Shown: piece after piece, positions 1 to 11,876 of the stretch
Layout: every line of letters begins with the position of its first letter
Numbering within the stretch: the stretch's first letter is position 1
From: Brienomyrus brachyistius
Lineage: Eukaryota > Chordata > Actinopteri > Osteoglossiformes > Mormyridae
Reading direction: 5' to 3'
Assembly: GCF_023856365.1 (NCBI RefSeq)
Contig: NC_064555.1
Span: forward strand, 11,187,754 to 11,251,753
Length of the DNA stretch: 64,000 bases
Translations under genes and position numbers: made by a program
Notes under the pieces: model-generated
What the model saw: only the letters and a program-made list of their open reading frames with translations
Databases searched by the model: none
Told to the model about the DNA's origin: nothing

Positions 1-2460
1 TCAAACACTGTACCTGTTTATGCTGTTTAGAAACAGCCTCATTGACTTCCAGTCCCATGGCATGGCAGCCGTTTCAGGGCAATTCGAGCAGCCTGGCAGT
101 CCAGTTTAATCCTGTAAGCGGCAAGGATGGGTGCAGTGCAGAAGAGTAAAGGTACTTCTGATTTATTTGGCTATATCACCTCTATGATCATTCTGCCGGG
201 TGGTGTGGTGACCTCACACTCCACGATTGGGGGGCTGAATATCACTTCCACTGTGTGTGAATGGAGCTCACATGTTCGCCTCATATTGCATGTCTCTTTA
301 CAGACCAAAGCCACGCCTTCTACTTTGTGCTGCCTGGAACAGGTTCCTGCAGTTCTGACCAAGATAAGTGAAGGTGAACAGATGACATTTTGGTGCACTG
401 CCGTTTGGCTTTTCTATCTGAACCACAAAACCACCTGGATCAGTGCCATCAGAGCTCTGAGGTGTAACTGACACCCCAGTCAGTGACATGGCACATTCAA
501 GACTGAAAGCTGCACACCACCACCAAGGTGGGGACCTCGGCTGCAAATGTTTTTTTCCCCATTTACTTGAATTTGATCTATATACACAAATAGCTCTAAA
601 GAAATGGATCCAATAGCCTCATTTCCTTCTGATACCGGGGATACATGATAGGTGGATATAGTTATATATACACATCCATTTCCCATAAATGCTACCCAGA
701 CATCAGCTGCAGTCAGCCTATAGCAGAAAGAACAGGGCACAAGGCAGGAGATACACTAAAAGGATGTAGGAACTACATAAACATTAGAATGTTTAATATA
801 TTCAAACAAAGAAAACTCAATTACATATTGTAGTTTTTCCGTTCATTTAATGGAGCTGATTCTCTTTTCCAGGGTCTTTTATAACTGTAGGTTAGAAACA
901 AGATTTTATATCCAGCACACACCGCAATTTCAGATATCTTACCTGTGTAAATTATAAAAGTTCAGATCCATTCAGATGTTGAAAACAACACATTTTCACG
1001 TGCCGTCCTGTCTGCACCATCACACTGTCGGCTAATGTCATGGCTGAGGGATAGCCATGACAGTAAACATCACTGTCTCGCTCACACCAAAATCAGACAA
1101 ACTTCCAGACATAGTAAAACAAGATGACATCACTGTTCTCACTCATTACTGCCACTATGAAAGGTCAAGAGGGTAACATAAAAGAAAGAAAGGGAAGACT
1201 GTGGAGAAAGGCTAGCGGGGGAGACAGAGAGACTCTACATACTGTGGAAAATGACCTAGTGTTCTGTGTTAGTTCTTACGGAAAAAAGGTCAATAGAGTA
1301 AAGTACACATAGGGTTGTGGCACTTTCTGAAAATAAAACTGAAAGCCATAATTATGAAAGGGGAATCACAGATTGCTTTCTGTAGACATACTGGTCCAAC
1401 ACAGTCAGGTCATTCACGGTCCCATTCACAGATTAGAGCAATACTGAATGACAGAGCAGGGCAGTGCTGTGTGCTGCCTCGATTCACCTCATCTGATGCC
1501 CTGGACAAAAGTAGGCATTCTGAATGGATTTGGCTGGTTTTACATCCACTTTCTGAAACGGAAAGAGATTTCAAATAGATCGTGACACATGCACACCCAT
1601 GTGCGCGCACGCACACACACGTGCACACACACACAGAAAACATCCACTCTTGTCCCAAATCAGGACAAATCACTTTCCTTTCCAGCCCGTCTCGGAGTGA
1701 ATTTCAAAACTGCAACCTCAGGTTTCGTCGTTTTGCGCAGATGAAGATGACCTAACCCCAAAAGGCCCAAAAGGATTCCGTCGGCACGCGGCTTTGGCAG
1801 AGAGCAGCATATCTCAGAAGGCGCTAATTCTGGTTGCAGCAGAAAGGAACAAGACCCGGCCACAAAAACCTCCCCAGGCTCCGATCCAAACTACAGGATG
1901 CAGGCACACTGGTGTGGAGCCATCTGTTTGTAAGAGGTCCAGCACTGACATGCCCCCAGCATAGCATGGGAAAGGTCTGGGAATCCCAGCTGGCCAAACA
2001 GAAAATCCCAAGTGGCTGGGAAGGCAGCATAAAATGACTGAGAGGGACATCTCTATTGAGGGGTCTGAAACAGGTATCTGACGTAATCAAGTTCTCTCTC
2101 CAGGGCAGCTCAGTGCTTGTGGGCCATCAGACGGTACTATACTGTTCCACAGGACTAGGGAGAAAGAGGAAAGGGAGACCCACCACGTGCTAAGGCACCG
2201 GAAATAAGAATGTGGTGCAGGTGGTCTCATCTACCCTCCACCTCTCAGTCTACAGGGCAGGAAGACGGAGAGCTGGAGCCTTCAAGGGGCCAACGGCGCT
2301 GTAACACGTCCAGCATCCGCTGAGGCCCACGGTACAGCTCTCTGCAGACTTGGTATTTGTATCTAAGCAAGACTTGGACATGTTTCATGTGTAGCGTCTG
2401 TATGCATACTGGGCCCGGGGGAGGGGGTAGGCCCCCTGCTACTGCCCCCTTTGGGGAACA
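1..2460. other. Region downstream of CERS2; probable 3' UTR in its right part
   Basis: No protein gene is recognisable. By position the right-hand part should be the CERS2 3' UTR. On the minus strand the only AATAAA-type hexamer is TTTATT near 163 on the plus strand; TATAAA-type variants occur near 880 and 910. A CA-rich microsatellite lies at about 1608-1636. Confidence 0.4.
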
Positions 2461-2607
2461 TCACTCAGTTTTGCAGTGGTTGTTATTGAGGGCAGGGTGG
2501 CCGTTGCTCACAGGCCCATTTTCCAGTTTCCCTTGCTCCTCCTCCTCCTCTTCCTCCTCAGATTCATCGGTCTCCTCCTTATCGCTCCTCTCATCTTCCA
2601 CAATCTC
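2461..2607 (-). CDS. cers2: CERS2 coding exon 10 (acidic cytosolic tail, stop)
   Basis: Acceptor ag at 2609-2608; the exon ends at TGA 2463-2461. It encodes [16 protein letters not shown], a run of eight Glu, then [14 protein letters not shown]. The Ser residues inside acidic context resemble the casein-kinase-2 sites known in mammalian CERS2 tails. Confidence 0.94.
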   Translation of the reverse strand, partial: EIVEDERSDKEETDESEEEEEEEEQGKLENGPVSNGHPALNNNHCKTE

Positions 2608-5600
2608 CTAGAAAACAGGACAGGACCATCTCAGCCTGGTGTGGCTTGTTTGGGCATGAGGAGTGTCATTCAAAGCTATGCAACAAGGTCACTGAATATA
2701 TCCCTCACTTTAGACAACCTTAAACAAGACACCAGGCCTGGCACTCAGGCAGGGACATGGCTTAACCTGCAGGTGATGGAACCTACGTTTCCTGGCAGGA
2801 ACTTGATGGCCATCCTGAGGATGAGGACAGCCCAGAAGATGTGCAGACACTGCAGCACCAGCATCAGACCATTGAAGAAGTAGTATCCAAAGAATGGGGG
2901 GTAGATGGTCACTGGGTAAACCCACGTGCAGTACATGATCCTGGGGAGGGATACAGGGTCTGATAAGGACACAGGCGCCCCCGGTGGAGCCCAGGTGCGG
3001 GGCGAGCCACAGCACCATTGCTCTGCACCATGGCTGCACGTGCAGTTTACTCCTTACCGGAAAGGCAATATGATGAGGCGAGTGATGAAGAAGACAGCCG
3101 CAAACAGGATGAAGATATAGTTGCAAGTTTTCCTCCAGCCTGCATAGTTAAACATCTTGGCTGACTACAGGGAAAAGAAAGAGGTTCAGAGGTTTACTGA
3201 ACTGTATCGCAAATCAGAGAGATTAATATAAGAATATTAAACACATAGCAGCCTGTAGGTGGCGCCCATTTGCCAGACTAGCTCAAGTCGAAGGGTTTCG
3301 ACATTACAATATACAAATTTCTCTGAAATTAATGCACTGTGAAACTGCTAAGAGAATCTGGCAACTTGGGCCATGTCAGCACTGGAAAACTGCTACTCAG
3401 TGGACAATGTATTGATAATATGGTTATTAATTCAGTGATGTAAAAAATATACATGTGTAGTTTAAGATTATGCTATAGCTAAAGGGGTAGGAGTGATGCC
3501 TGACAGCTGGATCCAAATGAGCCATAGTTACTAGTTTTTGTTACATTTGGGGGATTCAGCTAGTGCCATACCTGTAGCTGATGGTGTAGCATCATAAGGC
3601 AGCAATAAGCAGAAGCCCTTCAGTATGAACCATGTAGAGCTGCACACACGCTAAGCTGGTGATGGCACTATTTGCCTGTGAGTCATTAAGGGAAGTTTCC
3701 ACATAACAGGGCTAGCAGAACTTTACAGCTTACAATCATGCTGCTTTCTTACACAAGCGTAGCCAGGCTAAAAGGCAGCCATTTACGCGTGCAGGCCGCA
3801 GGCACTGGTATAGCGCGCCACTACCTCCAGGAGGTAGTCTGAGGCATCATGCAGCAGCATGATCAAGGTCCCGGCCCGGATGAAGTTCAAACACCAGGAG
3901 AAGCCGATCAGCATGATGGTGGCGACGTGGTGCACAATCTGTTCCTTGAAGTCCTGGAGGAGACCGTCCACACAAAGTGCCTTAAGTGTTTTGCTACCAG
4001 CACATCTTTTGCTAATGGACCATCTTTAATTGAATACACTTGTACACAGCTATCATACAAAAACGGTTAGCTCTCAAGCAATTCTGCTTTTCATGATGTG
4101 GTCTAGGAGTCACCAGCTGAATATAACCCGGAGAGTCGACATTCATTTTTGAGGCTTATTGGTACATGAGCAGAGGCATATCAACAACGCCACATGAAGG
4201 TGATGGCATGTACCACCTCTCCAATTCAGAGGGGAGACTCTAGGGAATTATACACACTAACTATGGCTGGCAGAAGGTAGCGACAAAAACAGAAGAGAAT
4301 GCACCAGGGACAATGTCACAGTTTTACTTAGAGAGATGGTGAGGTGCAGACTGCAGACTGAAAATCCTGTGCTACAGTCCTGGTCATGCCTGAACTTCCC
4401 CAGGTGTTTCCATCAGCAGGAACGGCCCACGCTCACCCTGAGGGACAGCTCACCTTGCGCTTGACATCAGAAGCCACGCTGAACAGCAGAGAGATGTAGA
4501 AGCTCAGCTCTATCATGTAGTACCAGTACTGCGAAGGCAGCAGCGTCTGAGGAGTTCAGACAGCAAATTTCGCACTTTAGATCGCATAACAGATCAACAT
4601 GTTTGTGCATTTGTAGACTATTTTTTGGTTTAATAATGTCTGCGTGCACTTTAAAACCTAAAACTAATTTCATGCACAGGATAAATGCATGTAATACTGT
4701 TCCTGGCCCCTTTTGCATGGGAGATGCACCAACAGTTTTTCTATCTCACACCCCCTCCTCCCCTTTGCCTGAACACCCACTCTAGGAGGGGCCTTGACAG
4801 TTAAGAGCCTGAGAGTATTTTGATGGCCCCACCCACAACGGCTGCAAACAGACAGAGACACAGACAGACAGAGACACAGACAGACAGAGACACAGACAGA
4901 CATGCTGTGGTGTGAACTGAGAGGCTTTCTGCATACCAGGGTGGGAAAGCCTTTCCACATCTCATTTAAATCATAAAACCAGGGTTTCTGGGAAAAGAGG
5001 AGAATTCCAGTCAGTAAACAAGCTTGCATGGCAGTTATCAGACTGTAACATGAGCCCAGGAGGATGCCAAAATACAGTTACAAAGGGAATGAAGGGCATT
5101 TATATCACACATCCGCCTGGCTAATGCATTTATCTGGTGACACCAACATAACCCACCTACTCATGGGTAATCTGTTCATACAGCACTCCTGGCCCTAGCT
5201 GCCCTTGCTAGCATGACAAAGTGCTGGCTTCACTTCCGGGCCTGAGAATGGCCAGGTGGTTTAATAAAGAGTGCGACACGGCGACTTACTCACATCTATG
5301 AGCGCAACCAGGCCAGCAATGAAAGCAAGAAGGTAAAAGGTAAATCTCCAACTGCAAGAGAACACAGAGTCTCAACATAGTCTATAGCTGCAGAGAAATC
5401 ACCAGAGCAACGCGTCCGCAATCTGAAGCCTAATTTATGTTTCGGTTTTTTCTGAGTGCCGTTATCATCTGCACACAGTCATGTACGCGGATTTACTCAT
5501 ACATACTTCATTTGTCCATGGATGCTGGCGGTCAAGGTCGGTGCTGCAAACAGCAGATGTATTGTAGCAAACACAAACAAAAGCAATGTACTTTATGAAC

Positions 5601-8067
5601 AGTTTTAAAGTTGTTACTAAGCTTTTGAGGTATTACAATAATACCGTGGCATTTTTAAATATTAGCAACAAAATTAGCTGGTACTTCTGCTGGACAAAAT
5701 ATATTGCTGGAAAAATGTTGTTTTTGTAAATACCCTAAACTGCAGTATGACGTCTGGATGGTATTAGATACATTATATGGACAAAAGTATTGGGAGATGC
5801 CTTTTAATCATTCAATTCAGGTATTCATACCCATTGCCACAGGTGCATAAAATCAAGCACCTAGGCAAGTAGTCAGGTTTACTAACATTTATAAAAGAAT
5901 GGGTCACTCTGAAGTGCTCAGTGAATTCAAGCATGACACTGTCATAGGATTCCACCTTTGCAAAAAGTCAGTTTGTGAAATTTCTTCCCTGCTAGATATT
6001 CAACGGTCAACTGTAAGTGGTATAATGGTAAAGTGGAAGCATTTATGAACAAAAGAATCTCAGCCACAAAGTGGCAGACCTGTAAGGTAACAGAGCAGGG
6101 TCGCAGATTGCTGAGGTGCAGAGTGCAAGAAGTCGGCAGTGCGCCACTGACTTAGTAATACAGAGTTCTAAACTTCCTCTGGCATTAACCCCAGCGCTGG
6201 GAGTTTCATGGTATGGGCTTCCATGGCTGAGCAGTTCCAGTGAAGGGAAGTCTTAATGCTTCAGCACACAAATACATTTCGTACAAATCTATGTTTCCAA
6301 CTTTGTGGGAACAGTTTGGGGGAAGACCCTTTTCTGTTTCAGCATGACTGTGACCCAGTGCACAAAGCAAGCTCTATGAAGAACAGACTTTGGTGGAAGA
6401 ACTTGACAGTCCTGACTTCAATCCCACTGAACACTTTTGGGATGAAACAGAACGGAGATTGCGAGGCAGGCCTTCACGTCCGACATCAGCGCCTGACCTC
6501 ACAAAAGCTCTTCTGGATCAATGGGCAAACATTCCCACAGACACACTCCATAAACTTGTGCCAAGCCTTCCTAGAAGAGTGGCATCTGTTGTAGCTGGGG
6601 GGACCAACTCCATATAGATGCCTATGGATTAAGAAAGAGATGTCATAAGGGATGTCATAATAGATGTCATAATACACCTGTGGGTGTAATGGCCAGGTGT
6701 CCCAGTACTTTTGTCCATATACTGTAGTGTATGTGGGTACCCCTGCCCTCCTCATATCACTCCTCACCATAAGTACAACAACATCATTTTTCTACTCTTT
6801 CCTTGTCGACTTCTACTCTGTAAATGTCAGTGGAGTCACCTACTGGAAATACCTAGTCAATTTCCTTGCACATGCGCAGTCAAAGTGCAGCTACAAGCAT
6901 AACGTCCACTGGACATAAAAATCTGGGCTGCGGGCACAGAGTCCACCAGACACCGCTGATGACGACTATGATGTCATTCACCCTGTGCACGGACCATAAC
7001 GGCACACAGAAAAGCGAAGTGTGAATCAGCCATAACAAGAACTGGCCTGTTCAGACCCACAGCATGCAGGGCCCAGGCTGTACATTCAACAGACAGCGTG
7101 ATGCCACACACCCTGTACAGCACCAGGAGGAGAGGAGAGGGGCACAAAGTGGAAGAGGGAAAGATAAGGAGATGAGGTGGAAGGGGGCAAGGACAAAGGG
7201 AGAGGCAGAGGAAGGAGAGAGTAGGAAGCACTCTGGGCAGGTGACATTTCCTACGTGACTCTTGTGTGGTTTCGGTAGCTGTGACATTTATGCTGTGACC
7301 TGGTACAACAGCAAGAGGCAGGAGGCAAAAATACCGATAAACACAATCTCTCCACTGCCCCCGCCCCCTGCCTGCCTCCCCCATGCGACCCATCACAACA
7401 GGGCCAGCTGCCTCGCTGGATACCTGGCCTCTCGGAACTTCTTCAGCTTGCTGGGCCGGTCCTGGTTCCTGCGGCGACGGAACCACCGGCGGACCTGGTG
7501 CACGGAGAGTCCCACCTGTTTGCTTAAGCTCTGCACTGCAGCCTGAGGGTTCAGGAACCGGGAGAGAGCAATGATGAAAATGCATCATGTGCATCCATGA
7601 CAGTGCAAAGTAACAGCCATGGGGAGCTCACTTGAGCGGGGTGCTTGGTCACCGTGCAGAAGAAGGCCTCCAACGCAGGGTTGGGAGTGGCCCTGTGGCG
7701 AAGCCGCTCTCGGACCCCCAGCAGCGAGGCGAGTGGTGTGGCCACCACTCTGAAGGGGTAAGATGGGTATCATCATTATCATCATCATCATCATCCCAGA
7801 ACACAAAAGACTAAAGGTAAACAAACATATGATTAAATCAGATAAGACAACATGGGTCAGAACCACAGATGAAGAGTAGGAGGAATAAGCTGACCTCTCA
7901 AAAATCTGCCGCACAATGAGGAAGCAGAGTGCCAGCGGGATGGTGACCCAGAGGTCATGGGCCTTGGCGTAGATACGGCCGTCCCGGTCCTGGAGGTCGG
8001 CCCAGCCCAGGCCCTCGGGAAACCAGAGGCGCTCGTGCCAGAAGCAGTCGCTGAGCCATGCCAACAT
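2461..8067 (-). CDS. cers2: Ceramide synthase 2 (CERS2), complete, 10 coding exons
   Basis: This gene encodes an ER multi-pass enzyme that N-acylates sphingoid bases; CERS2 orthologues prefer very-long-chain acyl-CoA (known for the family). The ten exons join to 382 residues (human about 380). Seen: N-terminal start [15 protein letters not shown]; a Hox-like domain over residues about 67-128 with [19 protein letters not shown]; then the TLC (Lag1) domain with the catalytic-type pair HH at 212-213 and Asp 240 and 243 in HDASDYLLE. Hydrophobic segments lie near 41-57, 138-156, 214-228, 259-282 and 302-329. The tail (335-382) is acidic, with an 8-Glu run and [11 protein letters not shown], the ending that points to CERS2 rather than CERS4/5/6. 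Introns are mostly short except one of about 2 kb (5352-7423) that holds a Tc1 copy. I cannot say which teleost paralogue (cers2a or cers2b) it is. Which TTTATT/TTTATA motif below 2461 marks the 3' end is not resolved. Confidence 0.96.
2787..2940 (-). CDS. cers2: CERS2 coding exon 9 (residues 284-334)
   Basis: Acceptor ccccag, donor GTAGGT; 154 bp. It encodes the [18 protein letters not shown] and [11 protein letters not shown] segments, the last membrane helices of the TLC domain. Confidence 0.95.
3058..3164 (-). CDS. cers2: CERS2 coding exon 8 (residues 248-282)
   Basis: Acceptor ctgtag, donor GTAAGG; 107 bp. It encodes [15 protein letters not shown] and a hydrophobic segment ending ITRLIILPF, with CG of Arg283. 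Confidence 0.95.
3825..3953 (-). CDS. cers2: CERS2 coding exon 7 (Lag1 motif, catalytic histidines)
   Basis: Acceptor ctccag, donor GTAGTG; 43 codons. It carries [23 protein letters not shown] and HDASDYLLE, the Lag1 motif with its two conserved histidines and two aspartates. Confidence 0.96.
4454..4546 (-). CDS. cers2: CERS2 coding exon 6 (residues 174-204)
   Basis: Acceptor cctcag, donor GTGAGC; 31 codons, phase 0 at both ends. It carries [13 protein letters not shown] and SDVKRK. Confidence 0.95.
4856..4902. repeat. CAGACAGA-type microsatellite
   Basis: CACAGACAGACAGAGA units repeat three times in the CERS2 intron between exons 5 and 6. Confidence 0.9.
4937..4987 (-). CDS. cers2: CERS2 coding exon 5 (residues 157-173)
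   Basis: Acceptor ttcccag, donor GTATGC; 51 bp, exactly 17 codons: [17 protein letters not shown], matching the conserved KPWFYD loop. Confidence 0.94.
5294..5351 (-). CDS. cers2: CERS2 coding exon 4 (residues 138-156)
   Basis: Acceptor cttgcag, donor GTGAGT; 58 bp. It encodes [19 protein letters not shown], a membrane segment at the start of the TLC domain. Confidence 0.95.
5771..6724 (+). mobile_element. Tc1-like transposon, decayed, TA target duplication
   Basis: The ends are inverted: ATATGGACAAAAGTATTGGG at the left and its complement around 6700-6724. TA dinucleotides flank it at 5769-5770 and 6725-6726, as expected for Tc1/mariner. The transposase is frameshifted; the clearest remnant (6390-6614, plus) reads [20 protein letters not shown] and [13 protein letters not shown], the C-terminal part of the DDE domain. 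A helix-turn-helix remnant can be read around 5900-6090. At 954 bp it is shorter than a full element and cannot be active. It lies in the CERS2 intron between exons 3 and 4. Confidence 0.9.
7424..7542 (-). CDS. cers2: CERS2 coding exon 3 (Hox-like domain)
   Basis: Acceptor ccctcag, donor GTATCC; 119 bp, residues 98-136. It contains [14 protein letters not shown], the most diagnostic stretch of Hox-containing ceramide synthases, and ends in AG of the Ser137 codon. Confidence 0.96.
7632..7749 (-). CDS. cers2: CERS2 coding exon 2 (residues 59-97)
   Basis: Acceptor ttcag, donor GTGAGC. It begins with the last base of Arg58 and encodes [12 protein letters not shown] through TKHPAQ, the first half of the Hox-like domain. 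Confidence 0.95.
7895..8067 (-). CDS. cers2: CERS2 coding exon 1 (residues 1-57 plus split codon)
   Basis: Start ATG is at 8067-8065, one base after a pyrimidine-rich acceptor (ccttcccag at 8077-8069), so the initiator is in the second exon of the transcript. It ends in FE and AG of a split Arg codon before GTCAGC. It encodes the luminal N-terminus and the first membrane segment, including [15 protein letters not shown]. Confidence 0.95.
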
Positions 8068-8821
8068 ACTGGGAAGGAGAGAGAGTGCACAGTCGTTGCT
8101 GTGGGTGATGCTGTGGAGTGGAGAAGGTACTAGAGCTGGGCTTTAAGTCTAGGATTTTGATTTGTGAAGCGGTAATGGAAAGCCTTTATCGAGAGGCTCC
8201 AGAAGAAAACTGAGAGATTCCCATAACCACAAACAGCTCTCAGCAGTAAGTCACAGGCCGTTCTTCAGCGTGTGACGCAAACAGGGTGAGGCTGGAGCGG
8301 GGACCCTGCGGCACACCTTGCCAGCGGCTCATGCCATCATTTCCGTTAGGTTTGCGCAGCCCCCTTCCCCCCCCGTGACCCGAATGTGTCACCCTAGCAA
8401 ATGAGGCATGAAACTGCTGGGAACTGAGGCATCTACAGCTACTGACCTCTGAACTATGAATAAAACATGGGCTGCATCTTTAAATACTCCTCAAAGTAAT
8501 GTGACATTCACAATTTTTATCACCAACAGTTGCAGAACAATCCCTATGACTAATAATTATGATGCATGTAGTTTATTAAATAAGCCGTTTACTTAATCAG
8601 AGATTCATTACATTATTCATGCTGTTCATCACACATCATCTCAGTTCCCTCTGAAGTATTAAAATTTTGTAAACTCACTGCGCCAATTGTTCATCAGCGA
8701 TACAGAATTAGGAGCTCAAGGAGAACTGAAAGCAGCACAGCCTCAAAAAAGGGATAAAGGGTGTTAATGAAGTCCAAAGAACAGACAGAAAAAAACTTAT
8801 ATACCAGTGTGTATGCACCAC

Positions 8822-9185
8822 ATGACATCCATCCATCCATCCATTTTCCAAATCGCTTATCCTACTGGGTCGCGGGGGGTCCGGAGCCTATCCCGGAAGC
8901 AATGGGCACGAGGCAGGGAACAACCCAGGATGGGGGGCCAGCCCATCACAGGGCACACTCACACACCATTCACTCACACATGCACTCCTACGGGCAATTT
9001 AGCAAGTCCAATTAACCTCAGCATGTTTTTGGACTGTGGAGGGAAACCGGAGTACCCAGAGGAAACCCCACGACGACATGGGGAGAACATGCAGACTCCG
9101 CACACATGTGACCCAGGCGGAGACGCAAACCCGGGTCCCAGAGGTGTGAGGCAACAGTGCTAACCACTGCACCACCATGCTGCCC
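8822..9185 (-). repeat. tRNA-like SINE, near full length (copy 1)
   Basis: Read on the minus strand it starts GGCAGCATGGTGGTGCAG, has an A-box-like TGGTGCAGTGGTTAG and a B-box-like GGGTTTGCGTCTC (a decayed GGTTCGAGTC), and ends in a (GGAT)n tail. It lies in the long first intron of CERS2. The same family recurs at 21,197, 31,991, 44,247, 44,726 and 54,268. Calling it tRNA-derived rests only on the box motifs. Confidence 0.75.
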
Positions 9186-10194
9186 CACGACATGACAGAA
9201 AACCTCAAATATTGAATGATTTCATTTTTATAAACTGGATATTATAAAATATATAAAAGTAAACAAACAAGATCATATTGAATATCACTTGGCCCTGGCC
9301 TGTCATCCTAACATGCTGCACGAAGGGAAACACTAGCTAAACGAGCCTGTCAGAAGCGGCCACCAGGACTGTGAAATTATTTCGCATTTTACAGATACAG
9401 AGAACAGATTTTATTACACTTGTTCCATTTAATATAGATCTTACTTGGCATCCAAGATAGATCACAGAATCTAAAGCACGAAAGTAAGGAAATCATGCTG
9501 AAGTTCTACTTGGAAAAGGGTGGTTTCACTAGCACACAGTGAGCATCTGGCCTAGCAGAGCAACCACTCATCAGGCTGTCTAACTGTAGCTTTTCCATGC
9601 TACACACATCTAAAGAGCCCTCATCACACAAGCACATTACCTTCATTGTTTTCCCAGAAGACACTTTCATACGAAGTACACAGCACCCAATAGGCACCAA
9701 AGTTCAGGAACCCGATTCTGAATTCCTGGGCCTTCTCCACTTAGATCTTTTGTCAGACCTGTCCGCTTTCGTCTGCTGCTTTCCCAATGAACAATAGGAA
9801 CTATTGTGATATCACTATAAAGTAACCTTTATGCTAAATAAGCATAGGTGATGCAAAAAGCTTGTATGTAGGTTAAGCTTAACACATAATTTTATATGAA
9901 GCTACACTGTCACCCCAATGAACAAGTCATTTTGTTAGTTGTTAGTTATTGGGGAGTGGGAGTCTGAAACACACTCTGTATTGGTTCGAAATAGGACACA
10001 GCCTTTTACTTTTCGATATGGGACGGATGACAACTTAGAAGAGGTCTCAGAGAACCTGCCCAGATACAGTTTTATATGGTCCACAGTGCATTTATAATTC
10101 ATTATTAAATCTGGCCAGCAGATCGATCTTCCTTTTTCCATAGAATTAAAAAAAAAAAACTTTCAACATGATTCAGCTAATTAGACTTGGTAGG

Positions 10195-11876
10195 TAGGGC
10201 TGCATGATATCACACTGTGATGTACTCATGATTATATGGCGCATGCGCAATAATCAACAGGGCTTTAGATGATGGACGAAACATTTGTTCGGACATCAGC
10301 TTTTCGGTAGTATACGGACATTAACTTGCGCCTACAATTTGGTAAGCAGCATGCCTAAAATAACTAATAATCTATATTCTTATGTTTATTAAATTAGATT
10401 AGCGGAGTATGCCACACACAACAGTTTTGCTGTATCATGGAAGCCATGTGCGTCTCCGCCATTAAATCTGAGGGGGATGTGTTCATAATTATTCGTCTGG
10501 ACCCCCCCAGGTTTAACATAAAATATTAGTTTTATGCCAGTGTCCCCCGCCTCACATTCAAAATGCTTCTGACGCGCCTGATTGCAGCGATAAGCACTGA
10601 AGTGGCAGTGAAGAAAGGGACAGCTCAGCAGCCATTTCATCTTTTTAAGAGCAGTTATCATGGATAAACAAGATGAAGATGTCGGTGTTGTGGCAGAACT
10701 TTTTGCAGTCTGAAGTCCCACACGTTTACTAAAAATAATATGCTGAATATACATAGATTACTAATATTGTAGGCACACCACTAATCCGCTTAAATTGCGG
10801 GCACAAGTAAACATCCATACAGCCAGCGTGCTGAGCCCCCTGCTATATACACTGTACACCTATGACTGCACCCCCACCCACCCCAGCAATACTATAGTAA
10901 AGTTTGCGGATGACACCACAGTGGTTGGACTTATCTCTAGGGGGGAGGAGTAGGCTTACTGGGATGAGGTGGAGCTGCTGTCCAGGTGGTGCAGAGACAA
11001 CAGCCTGGTCCTTAACACCGCAAAGACCAAGGAGCTGGTTGTGGACTTTAGGAGGAACAAAACAGACATCCAACCACTCTACATCAACGGAGACCAGGTG
11101 GAGAGGGTCTCAAATTTCCAGTTTCTGGACATTCAGATTGAGGAGGACCTGACCTGGAGCGTAATCACCACGGAGCTGATAAAGGCACACCAGACACGCT
11201 ACATCCTGAGACTTCTCAGGAAGACCCACCTCTCCTAGAAGCTGTTGGTATCCTTCTATGGGTGCTCCATTGAAAGCGTACTAACTTACTGCATGTGTGT
11301 GTGGTACAACGGCTGCACAGTTGCAGAGAAGGCGTCGCTCCAGATAGTCATCACTACAGCTCAGAAAACTACTGGTTGTACACTCCCCACCCTAGAAGAA
11401 CATTATGCTTTCTGCTACTCTGAAAAGGCAAAAAAAAAATCCATACCGACCCAACACATCCAGGACACTGTCTGTTTGAGTTGTTGCCCTCAGGCAGGAG
11501 ATTTAGAGCAATAAAAACAAGGACAAACCGGTTAAAAAACTGTTTTTATCCTAAGGCAATTATGCTAGTGAATGCTGAAATGAAATGATCTCATTTCTGG
11601 TGTTATCAAAGAAAGGGGAGTGTGAGCACAGATGGAGGGGCCAGAATGAATGTACGTGTATTTATGTATTTATTAAGTTATATATCTTGAATGAATGTTG
11701 TACAGAAGAGGCACTTCAATTTCGTTATTGTATGACAATGACAACAATCTATCTATCTAGTACCGAAAAGCTGGCGTCTAGACAAATGTTTCACCCATCA
11801 TCAAAAGCCCGGGTGATTATTATGAATGCATCATATAAATTTCCATCATATAACAAACTGATATTATGCAGCCCTA
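10195..11876 (+). mobile_element. hAT-like element interrupted by a LINE
   Basis: The ends are inverted: TAGGGCTGCATGATATCA at 10195 and TGATATTATGCAGCCCTA ending 11876. Inside, 10,678-10,735 reads LWQNFLQSEVPHVY, resembling the first strand of a BED-type domain. Sequence at 10,310-10,720 is related to 53,475-53,770, a second copy of the family. A LINE fragment (about 10,800-11,760) sits within it. The target duplication is not clear. Confidence 0.6.
10800..11760 (+). mobile_element. L2/CR1-type LINE, 5'-truncated reverse transcriptase end
   Basis: Conceptual translation gives NTIVKFADDTTVVGLIS (the FADD catalytic motif) and then WCRDNSLVLNTAKTKELVVD, with stops and frameshifts. The later part reads YGCSIESVLTYCMCVWY. 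The 3' end TATGACAATGACAACAATC followed by short ATCT repeats is the usual tail of fish L2-clade elements. Only the C-terminal part of the polymerase is present. Confidence 0.85.

Noticed and set aside
127..833. Overlapping ORFs at the left edge
   Set aside because: The 114-residue and smaller frames have no recognisable domain, no splice-supported continuation and random-looking composition.
6974..7594. A 206-codon minus-strand ORF across CERS2 exon 3
   Set aside because: It reads CERS2 exon 3 in the wrong frame ([16 protein letters not shown]); the true frame gives [14 protein letters not shown] with proper splice sites.
8821..8845. Short tandem ATCC repeats considered as a CRISPR-like or minisatellite array
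   Set aside because: They are SINE tails at the ends of dispersed copies; no spacer structure exists.
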